Origin: Sedimentitalea nanhaiensis DSM 24252
GTDB taxonomy: Bacteria; Pseudomonadota; Alphaproteobacteria; Rhodobacterales; Rhodobacteraceae
Direction of reading: 5' to 3'
Length of the DNA: 64,000 nt
Assembly (NCBI RefSeq): GCF_000473225.1
Contig: NZ_KI421510.1
Location: forward strand, 70,822-134,821
Shown here piece by piece: positions 32,258-40,296 of this stretch (position 1 is its first letter; every line of letters starts with the position of its first letter). Below the pieces are notes generated by a model. The model made no database searches and had not been told where the DNA came from. It saw only the letters and a list, made by a program, of their open reading frames with translations. The position numbers and the translations under genes were made by a program.

Positions 32258-33685
32258 ATGTCGCCTGTCGAGCGCCTGAAACGTTCCGGCAAGCGCAACA
32301 GGTTTACGGCCATTTGTCTGCTGATTTGTCTTGGCGCTGCCATCATTCAGGGTGTCTTGCCCTCCGCCGTCGCGTCCATCGCTGCCGCGCCGTTTTTCTG
32401 CATCTATCTTGCCATTTCGTCCCGCTACATCGCCCGTGTCGGATGGGTGCTGCTTTTCTTCTCGCTCGCGATCGCCCTTCTGGCGCTGGCCAATGGAATC
32501 GACCCCGGCATCTTCGTCCAGGCGGCGGGGCGCGTCGTGTTCCTGTCCGCTCTGCTGACGGCTGTCGCCTTCCTGCGCATCGCGGCCACCCAAGACCCGA
32601 TTGTCGAGGTTGCCGGTGAATTCCTGACACTGCAGCCGCCGACCCGTCGCTACGCCTCTCTGGGTGCGGGCGGGCATCTGTTCGGGGTGCTTCTAAATCT
32701 CGGCGGGCTTGGGGTGATGCTGGAGATCATAATGAAAGGGCTGGCGGCGCATCGGCACGAGATGGACGAATTCGTGTTCCAGGCTCGCAAGCGCAGGATG
32801 GTGAGCGCCTGTATGCGGGGGTTTTCCTCGATCGCGTTCTGGACGCCGTTCGGAATCGCTCTCAATCTGATGATTCTCACAATACCGGGGCTCGAATGGA
32901 CGACCCTGGCGCCTTACGGGATTGCTCTGGCCGGGATTCTGTTTCTTCTGGGATGGCTGTTCGACACGGTGGAATGGTGGCGCCCGCCCTCGGCGCGCGG
33001 CCGGGCACCGGCCCTGAGCGGTGACTTGCCGGACTGGAGCCCCTGGGCCGTCCTGATCGTGTCCGGGCATGTGCTTTTTTTGGGCGCCGCCGTGGTCACG
33101 CTGGACCGGTTGACCCAGTACAGTTTCCAGACCGTCCTGATCACCATCGTGCCGATCTATGCGCTGCTCTGGTCGGTTATGCGCAGCGGCAGTGGCAGCC
33201 TTGCCGGTATATCGCGCCGGTTTGTGACCCAGGCACCGGGTTTCGCGACCGAAATGAGCGTCATCGCGTCGGCGGGGTTCATCGGCCTCGTCGCGCTGGA
33301 GGTCGTTCCGGTCGAATGGATTGCCGACCATCTTGGCTGGATCGCAACGCGGCCTGTGCTGACCGTCGTGCTGTTGATCATGACGGTGTTTCTGACGGGG
33401 CTGCTGGGCGTGCATCCGATGATCTCGGTGGTCCTGCTGGCAGAGGTGGTCAACCGCGTCGGCGTGGAAGGTTTGTCGCCGCTTGCTCTGGGCCTTGCAC
33501 TGGCTGGTGGCTGGAGCAGCATCATCTGCATGGGACCGGCCATCACGGCGGTGGTCTACGCCTCCTCCATCGTGGGCGAGCGGCCGCTGACCATCGGCTT
33601 GCGGTGGAACGGGATCTTCGGTGTTGCGAGCATCCTCCTCATCACGCTCATCGTTGGCGGCGGTGTCGCGGCAGGGTGGTTCTGA
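32258..33685 (+). CDS. Polytopic membrane protein, probable organic-anion permease
   Basis: The 475-residue protein has about eleven to twelve hydrophobic segments and a hydrophilic middle around residues 240-260. It lacks TRAP signatures. Features such as SSIAFWTPFGIALNLMIL, TGLLGVHPMISVVLLAEVV and ALAGGWSSIICMGPAITAVVYASSIVGERPL, a repeated pattern of small residues and prolines in two halves, resemble ion-transporter-superfamily carriers for di- and tricarboxylates. I cannot name a family with certainty. It stands alone between two CACATATGTG-marked operons and may export or import an acid intermediate. Confidence 0.7.
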   Translation: MSPVERLKRSGKRNRFTAICLLICLGAAIIQGVLPSAVASIAAAPFFCIYLAISSRYIARVGWVLLFFSLAIALLALANGIDPGIFVQAAGRVVFLSALLTAVAFLRIAATQDPIVEVAGEFLTLQPPTRRYASLGAGGHLFGVLLNLGGLGVMLEIIMKGLAAHRHEMDEFVFQARKRRMVSACMRGFSSIAFWTPFGIALNLMILTIPGLEWTTLAPYGIALAGILFLLGWLFDTVEWWRPPSARGRAPALSGDLPDWSPWAVLIVSGHVLFLGAAVVTLDRLTQYSFQTVLITIVPIYALLWSVMRSGSGSLAGISRRFVTQAPGFATEMSVIASAGFIGLVALEVVPVEWIADHLGWIATRPVLTVVLLIMTVFLTGLLGVHPMISVVLLAEVVNRVGVEGLSPLALGLALAGGWSSIICMGPAITAVVYASSIVGERPLTIGLRWNGIFGVASILLITLIVGGGVAAGWF

Positions 33686-33726
33686 CCGGTCTCAATTGCC
33701 TGTCAGGAACCGGGCGCAAGCATTTC

Positions 33727-33736
33727 CACATATGTG
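33727..33736. promoter_or_regulatory. Candidate operator, CACATATGTG (site C)
   Basis: A perfect palindrome in context CATTTC-CACATATGTG-TTCG, 81 bp before the first possible start (33817) of the CoA-transferase A gene. The 131-bp gap between the permease and this operon holds nothing else that I can identify except an imperfect outer repeat GCGCAA...TTGCGC (33714-33754). Confidence 0.65.
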
Positions 33737-33816
33737 TTCGATCAGGCTTTGCGCTAGTCGGAAGGTGATGGACCCCATAGCGTCAACTAGGATGGGTCAG
33801 CGCAATCACTATCGGA

Positions 33817-34770
33817 GTGGCACGCCCAACGATGGAAGGCCAAGCGAAACCCACACGTCGCAGCAAGGTCACAGGCCTGCAAGACGCAGCCCGGCTGGCA
33901 CGAGGCGCTTTGGAAGAACGCCCCGAGCTTTGTCTCGGTGGTCTGTTCAAGCAAAGCCGCCCTGTCGCACTGGTGCGCGCGTTGCTGGCCGCGGGCGCAG
34001 ATGGTCTGCATGTGTATTCCTCGCCGGGCGCGGGGTATGATGTCGACCTGATGATTGCGGCAGGCGCGGTCGCACAGGTCTTTATTCCCGGCGTTACGCT
34101 GGAAAACCGGCTTTGCCCCAATTTCCGCCGCGCGGTCGAGGCAGGGCAGGTGACCGCGCACGCGCTGGATGCGCTGACCGTGGTGGGCGGGCTGATGGCG
34201 TCGGCTCATGGCGTGCCGTTCCAGCCAATCGACGCGCTGCGCGGATCGGACGTTCTGAAGCACAACCCGCTTTTGCACGAAATCGACTGCCCGTTCTCCG
34301 GCCGCCGTATTCACGCCGTCGGGCCGATCCGCCCCAGAGTGACGTTCTTGCACGCGCAGGAAGCCGACCGTTGGGGAAACCTGCGCCATCTCAGCACGAT
34401 GGTCTACGCCGATCAGCTGATGGCACGCGCGTCTGACATGGTCATTGCCAGCGTGGACCGGATCGTGCCGGACGAGGTCGTTCTGGACGATCCCTCGCGG
34501 GTTACCGTGCCGTCTTATTATGTCGATGCCGTGGTCGAGGTGCCCTATGGCGCGCACCCAACCGCGAGCTTTCCCAACTATGCGATGGACGAGGACCATA
34601 TCGACGCCTACGCCGATCTGGGGGATGCCGCCCGGACCGGCGACAGCACGGGGCTGGACACCTATATCGCCCGCCATGTGACCGGACCGAAAAACCAGAG
34701 CGACTACATCGAAGCGGTCGGGGGAGCCGGGTATTTCGCCGTGCTCGAAGCCGAGGCACGGAACGAATGA
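33817..34770 (+). CDS. Family I CoA-transferase/hydrolase subunit A (GctA/IpdA-like)
   Basis: The 317-residue protein follows glutaconate CoA-transferase and IpdA subunits: LCLGGLFKQSRPVALVRALLAAGADGLHVY, then QPIDALRGSDVL, and TFLHAQEADRWGNLRHLSTMVYADQLMARASDMVIASVD. IpdAB of steroid degraders opens the last carbocycle by hydrolysis of a beta-keto-type CoA ester, while GctAB moves CoA between acids. In my recollection of IpdA a Glu follows the Asp in the stretch equivalent to HALDALTVVGG; here it is Ala, so CoA transfer remains possible. The start is GTG 33817 or ATG 33832; neither has a well-spaced ribosome site. Confidence 0.83.
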   Translation: MARPTMEGQAKPTRRSKVTGLQDAARLARGALEERPELCLGGLFKQSRPVALVRALLAAGADGLHVYSSPGAGYDVDLMIAAGAVAQVFIPGVTLENRLCPNFRRAVEAGQVTAHALDALTVVGGLMASAHGVPFQPIDALRGSDVLKHNPLLHEIDCPFSGRRIHAVGPIRPRVTFLHAQEADRWGNLRHLSTMVYADQLMARASDMVIASVDRIVPDEVVLDDPSRVTVPSYYVDAVVEVPYGAHPTASFPNYAMDEDHIDAYADLGDAARTGDSTGLDTYIARHVTGPKNQSDYIEAVGGAGYFAVLEAEARNE

Positions 34771-35534
34771 GTGCAGCGGTTTCCCCAATTGAACAGATGG
34801 TCGTCGTGTTGGCCCGCGATCTGGCCGACGGAGAACTGGGTGCGGCGGGTGCAGCCGCGTTGGTGCCGATGGCGGCGATTGCGCTAGCCCGCGAGCTGCA
34901 TGCACCGAACCTGACGGTCGGCGGCGAGATGTTCTTCAACCCCGAGCCGGGGCGTTTGTATCCGTCGATGCTGGACGATCGTGCGCTCGGCCGCTGCGAG
35001 GCCGCCGAGACCTTTATCGAGTTGTTCGGCCACAGCCATCACGGGCTGGATTTTTTCTTTCACAGTGGCTTGCAGCACGATGTGTACGGCAACATCAACC
35101 TGCACCACGTCGGCGGCACGCTGCACGCACCAAAGATGCGCGGGCCGGGGGCAGCAAACCTGTCATACTGCCACACCTCGTCGCGGTATTACATTTGCCC
35201 CACCGTGCATACGGCGCGAAACTTTGTGGAAACGGTCGATTTCATCACAATACCCGGACATCTGTCCGGGCCTGCCGCGAAACGCGACGCCGGGCTGGTC
35301 AATGAAGGACCGCGCCTGGTGGTGACACCGCGAGCGGTTATGGATTTCGACAAGACGACGCTGCGAATGCGACTGAAATCGGTGCATGCGGGAAATACGC
35401 CCGAAGAGGTCCAGCGTCATACGGGGTTCGATCTGGCGATCAGAGGCGAGGTGCCGCAAACGCGGCCACCAACGGAGGAAGAATTGCGCGTTCTGAGAGA
35501 GCGGATCGATACATCGGGGGCCCTGCGTGCTTAA
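34767..35534 (+). CDS. Family I CoA-transferase/hydrolase subunit B (GctB/IpdB-like)
   Basis: The 255-residue protein overlaps subunit A by ATGA and has the matching subunit pattern: FFFHSGLQHDVYGNINLHHV, then KMRGPGAANLSYCHTSSRYY, and a C-terminal PPTEEELRVLRERIDTSGALR that closely resembles IpdB endings. The classical transferase nucleophile, a Glu in the B subunit, is not evident in the usual EAG context; the N-terminal third instead reads VGGEMFFNPEPGRLYPS. A and B should form one heteromeric enzyme. It precedes a TAXI-type transporter in one operon, marked by site C. Confidence 0.83.
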   Translation: MSAAVSPIEQMVVVLARDLADGELGAAGAAALVPMAAIALARELHAPNLTVGGEMFFNPEPGRLYPSMLDDRALGRCEAAETFIELFGHSHHGLDFFFHSGLQHDVYGNINLHHVGGTLHAPKMRGPGAANLSYCHTSSRYYICPTVHTARNFVETVDFITIPGHLSGPAAKRDAGLVNEGPRLVVTPRAVMDFDKTTLRMRLKSVHAGNTPEEVQRHTGFDLAIRGEVPQTRPPTEEELRVLRERIDTSGALRA

Positions 35535-35579
35535 GCGACCGGGCTGACGTTACTTTAAAGGCAAAAACGGGAGGATAAA

Positions 35580-36551
35580 ATGATCCAACGCAAGTTGACC
35601 GGATACCGGGCGGCGGTGGGTGCTATCGCGGCCATGGGCGCGATAGCCCTTGGCGGCGCGGCATCTGCCAAGGATCTCACGATGGGCACGACCAGCCCGA
35701 CGTCGAGCCATTTCACCATTTCGGTTGCGATGAGCAAGGCGATCGAGACCGGCATGGAAGGCACCAATGTCAGCGTGATCGAAACCGGGGCCAGCGTGGA
35801 CAATGTGCTGCGGCTGGCGCGCGACGAGATCGACCTTGGGCTTGCCACCACCGACATTCTGATCTCCGCCAGAAACGGGACCGGCAAGTTCGAAGGTAAC
35901 GCAATCCCAGATACGGTTGCGCTTTATCCTTACAGCGCCTCGATCCTGCTGATCGCGGTCACCGAAGAGTCTGGTGTGACGACGCTGGACGAACTGGACG
36001 GAAAGAAGTTCAATCCCGGCATCCGCGGATCGGCGGCCGAGACGTTGACGACCGGTGTCCTGTCCATGTTCGATATCAACGCGGACCTGGTGCATGGCGC
36101 CGTTGGCGACGCGGTGGAAGGCATCAAGAACCGCCAGATCATCGGTTATAGCAAATACGGGGCCGCAAACTCTGTCGATGCAACCCTGCAAGAGTTGATG
36201 ACAAGCACCAAGATGCGGTTGATCGGCTTCACCGAAGAGCAGGAGAAAGCGGCGACAGAAGCCATGGAGGGCGTCGGTTTCACGACTCTTCCCGCAGGGC
36301 TTATTCCGGGATCCGAGGAAATGCGGGTACCCAAGCTCAACGTCTTCTTCCTGACCCGCACCGGCGTCATGGATGACCAGAGCGCCTATGACATCGCTCG
36401 CAGCATCCACCAGAACATGGACCTGCTGGTCGAAGCCTGGCCGCAGCTTGCGGATTACGACATCGCCGCCGATGCCGTCGCCACAATCGAGACCGGTATA
36501 CCCTATCATCCAGGTGCGGAACGTTACTGGAGAGAGGCGGCCGGAAGCTGA
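35580..36551 (+). CDS. TAXI-family TRAP substrate-binding protein
   Basis: The 323-residue protein has a long signal peptide ending AASA-K at residue 30, so it is periplasmic. The mature part has the TAXI opening LTMGTTSPTSSHFTISVAMSKAIE and LARDEIDLGLATTDILISARNG, with LDGKKFNPGIRGSAAETLTTGVL. It is only distantly like the TAXI protein at 22868, suggesting a different ligand. GGGAGGATAAA precedes the ATG. The fused permease follows after 89 bp containing a hairpin. Confidence 0.9.
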   Translation: MIQRKLTGYRAAVGAIAAMGAIALGGAASAKDLTMGTTSPTSSHFTISVAMSKAIETGMEGTNVSVIETGASVDNVLRLARDEIDLGLATTDILISARNGTGKFEGNAIPDTVALYPYSASILLIAVTEESGVTTLDELDGKKFNPGIRGSAAETLTTGVLSMFDINADLVHGAVGDAVEGIKNRQIIGYSKYGAANSVDATLQELMTSTKMRLIGFTEEQEKAATEAMEGVGFTTLPAGLIPGSEEMRVPKLNVFFLTRTGVMDDQSAYDIARSIHQNMDLLVEAWPQLADYDIAADAVATIETGIPYHPGAERYWREAAGS

Positions 36552-36596
36552 CCGGAATCGCGGGCCGTCACGACGGCGGCCATAGGCTGATCCAGA

Positions 36597-36617
36597 CGGG
36601 GTGCTGCGGGCACCCCG
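36597..36617 (+). other. Intercistronic hairpin between TAXI binding protein and fused permease
   Basis: CGGGGTGC and GCACCCCG form a perfect 8-bp stem with a 5-base loop. It lies between an abundant periplasmic protein and its low-abundance permease, where 3' hairpins often protect the upstream message. No T-run follows, so complete termination is unlikely. Confidence 0.55.
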
Positions 36618-36640
36618 CCGTTACCGCTCTCGGAGAGAAC

Positions 36641-38584
36641 ATGACGCAGACATCGACCGCAATACCCAATTGGGAACGGCGCGGAGGGCAGGCGCTTGGA
36701 GTATTGTTGGCGGCATTCGTCGCTCTGCATTTCTACAATGCCTTATTCGGGCAGTTCGAACCGCTGGTTCAGCGGCCGATCTTTATCGGTTTCGGTATCG
36801 GCGGCGCGTTCTTTCTTTATGCGGCACGCGCCTCGCGGACCGGTGCGCGAAGCGGGATTGAACGGGCTGTGGACATCATGCTGGGACTACTGGCGTTCGC
36901 GGTTTGCCTCTACGTGATCCTGAACCGGGATCGCTTTTCGGATATCATGGTGCGCTATGGGCCGATCGACAAGGCGGCAGGTCTGATAGCTGTTCTGCTG
37001 ACCCTCGAGGCCGCGCGCCGGGTGATCGGATGGTTCCTGCCGCTGCTGGCCCTTTGCACCGTGATCTATTTCTATTTCGGCTATGACCTGATCGACGGCG
37101 CCTGGCGCCCGCCGCGCGTTTCGGCACGTACCGCTGTCGAGACATTTTACAGCTCGACCACCGGCCTGTTCGGCTACCTTGCGGATATCGGGGCACGGGT
37201 CATCGTGATCTATGTGCTTCTGGGGGCGCTCCTGCTGTCGACCGGGGCAACGGATGCTTTCATGAAAATGGCAACGTGGATCGCCGGTCGAACGTATGGC
37301 GGCCCGGCAAAGGTCTGTGCCCTGTCTTCGGCGATGTTCGGGACGGTGACCGGTTCGGCAGTGGCCAACGTCATGGCGACCGGCTCGATCACCATTCCCA
37401 CGATGAAGCGGCTGCGCTATCCACCGGCCTTTGCCGGGGCGGTCGAGGCCGTTGCCTCCTCCGCCGGCCAGCTTACGCCGCCGGTGATGGGGGCAGCGGC
37501 CTTCATCATGGCTGAGTTCCTGAACATTCCCTATACCGACATTGTCGTTGCGGCGATCGGTCCGGCATTTCTCTACTACCTGGCGGTATGGCTCGGGGTG
37601 GATCTCTATGCGCGTCGCACAGGGTTGCAACCGACACCGAGGAGCGAAATGCCCGAACCGGCGGAATTCCTCGCACCGGACAAGTCAATTCCCTTGTTTC
37701 TTCCCATCGCGGCGATGGTCTACTTCCTGTTCAACGGCTACACGCCGAGCTTTGCAGGTGCCGGTGCTGTTATCATACTGGTTTTGGCCTGTGTGGTGGT
37801 GCGCCCGTTCGCGCGTGACGGAAGAGAGCAGGGCGTGCTGGCCTCTTGGGCCAAGCTGGCGCGCGACCTCTATGAGGGGATGATCGAAGCAGGGCGGGCG
37901 TTGGTGATGATCGCCGCGCTGCTAGCCTGCGCCGCCATCGTCGTCAAGGTTCTGACGGCGACGGGTGCCGGGGTCAAAGTCTCGAACCTGTTGTTCTCTG
38001 TGTCCGGTCAGGGGTTGATCGTGGCCCTGTTGCTGGCGGCGGTGCTGGCGATCTTGCTGGGTATGGACGTGCCGACGACGGCCTCCTATGTGCTGGCGGC
38101 GGCAATCGCCGCGCCCAGTCTCGTGCGGCTTGGCCTACCCGAACTGACGGCTCATCTTTTTGTCTTCTACTATGCGATCCTGTCGGCCATCACGCCACCG
38201 GTCTGCGCCAGTGTCTATGCCGCCGCCGCCCTGGCAGGGGCCAATTTCTGGCGGGTGGCGGGTCGCGCGCTGATGTTGGCCGGAGCGATCTATGTGGTGC
38301 CGTTTCTCTTTGTGTTCCGGCCGGGCATACTGGCCCAGGGCGGCACGGTGCAAATCCTACTGGATATGGGCGTGGCCTGCGCCGCGGTTTTTGCCGTCAG
38401 CGTCGGCACAAGCGGCTGGTTTCGTGGAAAGGTGCCGGTCATCGGCCGGTTGCTGTTCCTGTCGGCTGCCGGCTTGCTGTTTTACGCCGCGCCTGCGGCC
38501 GACATCGTTGGTGGGCTGGCGCTGGCCGGGCTCTTGGCGTGGCGGTTTTTGCGCGGAGCACCGCAGCCCGGCCGCGCCGGGTGA
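36641..38584 (+). CDS. TRAP transporter fused permease (TAXI-associated)
   Basis: The 647-residue inner-membrane protein has four N-terminal helices fused to the large-permease part: MFGTVTGSAVANVMATGSITIPTMKRLRY, EAVASSAGQLTPPVMGAAAFIMAEFL, GMDVPTTASYVLAAAIAAPSLVRLG and SAITPPVCASVYAAAALAGANFW. Together with the TAXI protein upstream it forms a complete transporter. It is similar in plan to the permease at 20832, about as expected for distant paralogues. It ends the 33817-38584 operon ahead of a terminator. Confidence 0.91.
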   Translation: MTQTSTAIPNWERRGGQALGVLLAAFVALHFYNALFGQFEPLVQRPIFIGFGIGGAFFLYAARASRTGARSGIERAVDIMLGLLAFAVCLYVILNRDRFSDIMVRYGPIDKAAGLIAVLLTLEAARRVIGWFLPLLALCTVIYFYFGYDLIDGAWRPPRVSARTAVETFYSSTTGLFGYLADIGARVIVIYVLLGALLLSTGATDAFMKMATWIAGRTYGGPAKVCALSSAMFGTVTGSAVANVMATGSITIPTMKRLRYPPAFAGAVEAVASSAGQLTPPVMGAAAFIMAEFLNIPYTDIVVAAIGPAFLYYLAVWLGVDLYARRTGLQPTPRSEMPEPAEFLAPDKSIPLFLPIAAMVYFLFNGYTPSFAGAGAVIILVLACVVVRPFARDGREQGVLASWAKLARDLYEGMIEAGRALVMIAALLACAAIVVKVLTATGAGVKVSNLLFSVSGQGLIVALLLAAVLAILLGMDVPTTASYVLAAAIAAPSLVRLGLPELTAHLFVFYYAILSAITPPVCASVYAAAALAGANFWRVAGRALMLAGAIYVVPFLFVFRPGILAQGGTVQILLDMGVACAAVFAVSVGTSGWFRGKVPVIGRLLFLSAAGLLFYAAPAADIVGGLALAGLLAWRFLRGAPQPGRAG

Positions 38585-38596
38585 CCTCCGAAAAGC

Positions 38597-38633
38597 GAAG
38601 AGCCACCGCAGACAACCTCTGCGACGGCTCTTC
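38597..38633. terminator. Probable bidirectional terminator
   Basis: GAAGAGCC (38597-38604) pairs with GGCTCTTC (38626-38633), and inside it CGCAGA pairs with TCTGCG around a 5-base loop, giving one long stem with a small internal mismatch. It sits between the convergent permease (+) and DUF35 (-) genes. No strong T-run follows on either strand. Confidence 0.7.
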
Positions 38634-38667
38634 CACATTCGGCCCCGAAGTGGCGGTGCCTCTGGCC

Positions 38668-39072
38668 TCAGGTCATTTTGAAGTAGGGAAAAGTCACTTC
38701 GTCGGTTGCCTTGACGAACGTCACTTCCACCTTGGCCCCGATATGAACCTTCTCGGGGTCGCCGGTCTGGATCCGGCTCATCATCCGGGGGCCTTCCTCC
38801 AGCTCGATCAATGCCACGACATATGGCACGTCATCCGCGAAAGTCGGCCCTGCCGGACGGCGCGCGATGGTGAAGGTATGCACCTTGCCGCGTCCGCTCA
38901 CGGTGTTGAAGCGCAGATTGTCGGAATGGCAATACGGGCAAATAGAGCGGGGATAGAAATGATGTTTGCCGCAATCGCCGCAAAGCGGGATGTCGAGGCG
39001 GCCCTCGCGCGTGGCCTCCCAATAGGGGGCACTGTCATGGTCGATCACCGGAAGCGGTTTTTCAATGCTCAT
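38668..39072 (-). CDS. DUF35 zinc-ribbon/OB-fold acyl-CoA-associated protein
   Basis: The 134-residue protein has a four-Cys zinc ribbon, CGDCGKHHFYPRSICPYCH, then an OB-fold with SGRGKVHTFTIARRP and VALIELEEGPRMMSRIQ. It is a paralogue of the protein at 19183. Its gene begins 4 bp after the stop of a thiolase-fold gene, so the two proteins probably form a complex. It is the last gene of the minus-strand operon starting at 44016. Confidence 0.9.
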   Translation of the reverse strand: MSIEKPLPVIDHDSAPYWEATREGRLDIPLCGDCGKHHFYPRSICPYCHSDNLRFNTVSGRGKVHTFTIARRPAGPTFADDVPYVVALIELEEGPRMMSRIQTGDPEKVHIGAKVEVTFVKATDEVTFPYFKMT

Positions 39073-39076
39073 CGTC

Positions 39077-40249
39077 TTAGCCCTTCTGCAAAATCACGGT
39101 CGCACCTGAGGAAAGCGTACCCCCGGTACCATGCACCAGAGCGGTCTCGGCGCCCTTGACCTGGCGCTCGCCGCCTTCGCCGCGAAGCTGCCGGACGGCC
39201 TCGATCAGCAGGAACATTCCGAACATGCCCGGATGCAGCGCCGAGAGGCCGCCGCCGCTGGTGTTCATTGGGAACGCCCCGCCTGGTGCCGTGCGCTGGC
39301 CCGACACGAAATCCCCGCCTTCGCCGATCTTGCAGAAGCCGAGAGCCTCGAGCGAGAGCAGCACGGTGATGGTAAAGCTGTCATAGATCTCGACCAGGTC
39401 GATATCCGAATGGCTCACCCCGGCCATTTTTATTGCGCGTTCCCCGGCCTTTTGCGCGGGAAGCAGGCGGGCGAGGTCCGGCATTTCGCCGATGGCCCAG
39501 TGGGTATGCGCCTCGCCATAGCCCTTGACCGCGACGGGACGGGTGTTGAGGTCCTTGGCCCGCTCGGCGGTGGTCATGACGAGGGCGCCGGCCCCGTCGG
39601 TGACGAGACAGCAATCGAGCAGATGCAGCGGCTCCGAGATCATCGTGCTGGACAGCACGTCGTCAATGGACAGCGGATCGCGACGCGTCGCCTCGGGGTT
39701 CAACTGTGCCCATTTCCGCGTCGCGACGGCGATTTCGGCCAGATTCTCGGACGTGGTGCCAAATTCATGCATATGGCGCTGTGCGGCCATCGCATAGCCG
39801 CCCACAGGCGTGGGCATTCCGTAAGGCGTTTCATGCTGCATGGACAGGACTGAAGGCCGACCCCCTAGATTGCGGCTGCGCAGGGATTTCTGGTCCGAGC
39901 TGTAGACAATCAGCGCAACCTCGCAATAGCCTTCGCGAAGAGCCATGGCGGCATGTGCGATATGGGCCTCGAATGCCGAACCGCCAATATTCGTGCCATC
40001 GACGAATGTCGGCATGATGCCCAGATATTCGCCCAGCGTCACCGTGGCCAGTTGGCCGGGGCCGGGGACCCCCCACATGCCGGCCGTCAGAAGACCGTCG
40101 ACATCGCTCAACTTCAGTCCTGCTTCTTCGACGGCGGCTTTTGCCACAAATGCGGCATGACCAAGGACCGAAGCCTTGGTGACGAACTTGCCGTCCTTCA
40201 GCGGCGCGTCGGCGATGCCGACGACCACCGGTTCTCGTCCGTTCTTCAT
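39077..40249 (-). CDS. Thiolase-fold (SCP2/Ltp2-type) protein with one tyrosine replaced
   Basis: The 390-residue protein lacks the nucleophilic Cys (TNIGGSAFE in its place). It has Tyr289 in YDSFTITVLLSLEALGF but Phe343 in HPGMFGMF, where its two relatives in this window have Tyr. If the tyrosine pair is needed for retro-aldol cleavage, this copy may act differently or with altered substrate orientation. It pairs with the DUF35 protein encoded directly downstream. Upstream, after 47 bp, is an ACAD, consistent with a sequence of dehydrogenation, hydration and cleavage. Confidence 0.86.
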   Translation of the reverse strand: MKNGREPVVVGIADAPLKDGKFVTKASVLGHAAFVAKAAVEEAGLKLSDVDGLLTAGMWGVPGPGQLATVTLGEYLGIMPTFVDGTNIGGSAFEAHIAHAAMALREGYCEVALIVYSSDQKSLRSRNLGGRPSVLSMQHETPYGMPTPVGGYAMAAQRHMHEFGTTSENLAEIAVATRKWAQLNPEATRRDPLSIDDVLSSTMISEPLHLLDCCLVTDGAGALVMTTAERAKDLNTRPVAVKGYGEAHTHWAIGEMPDLARLLPAQKAGERAIKMAGVSHSDIDLVEIYDSFTITVLLSLEALGFCKIGEGGDFVSGQRTAPGGAFPMNTSGGGLSALHPGMFGMFLLIEAVRQLRGEGGERQVKGAETALVHGTGGTLSSGATVILQKG

Positions 40250-40296
40250 ATGCTCTTTCTCCTTCTTGTCGGGCTGTCCCGGTGCGCCCCGAACTG

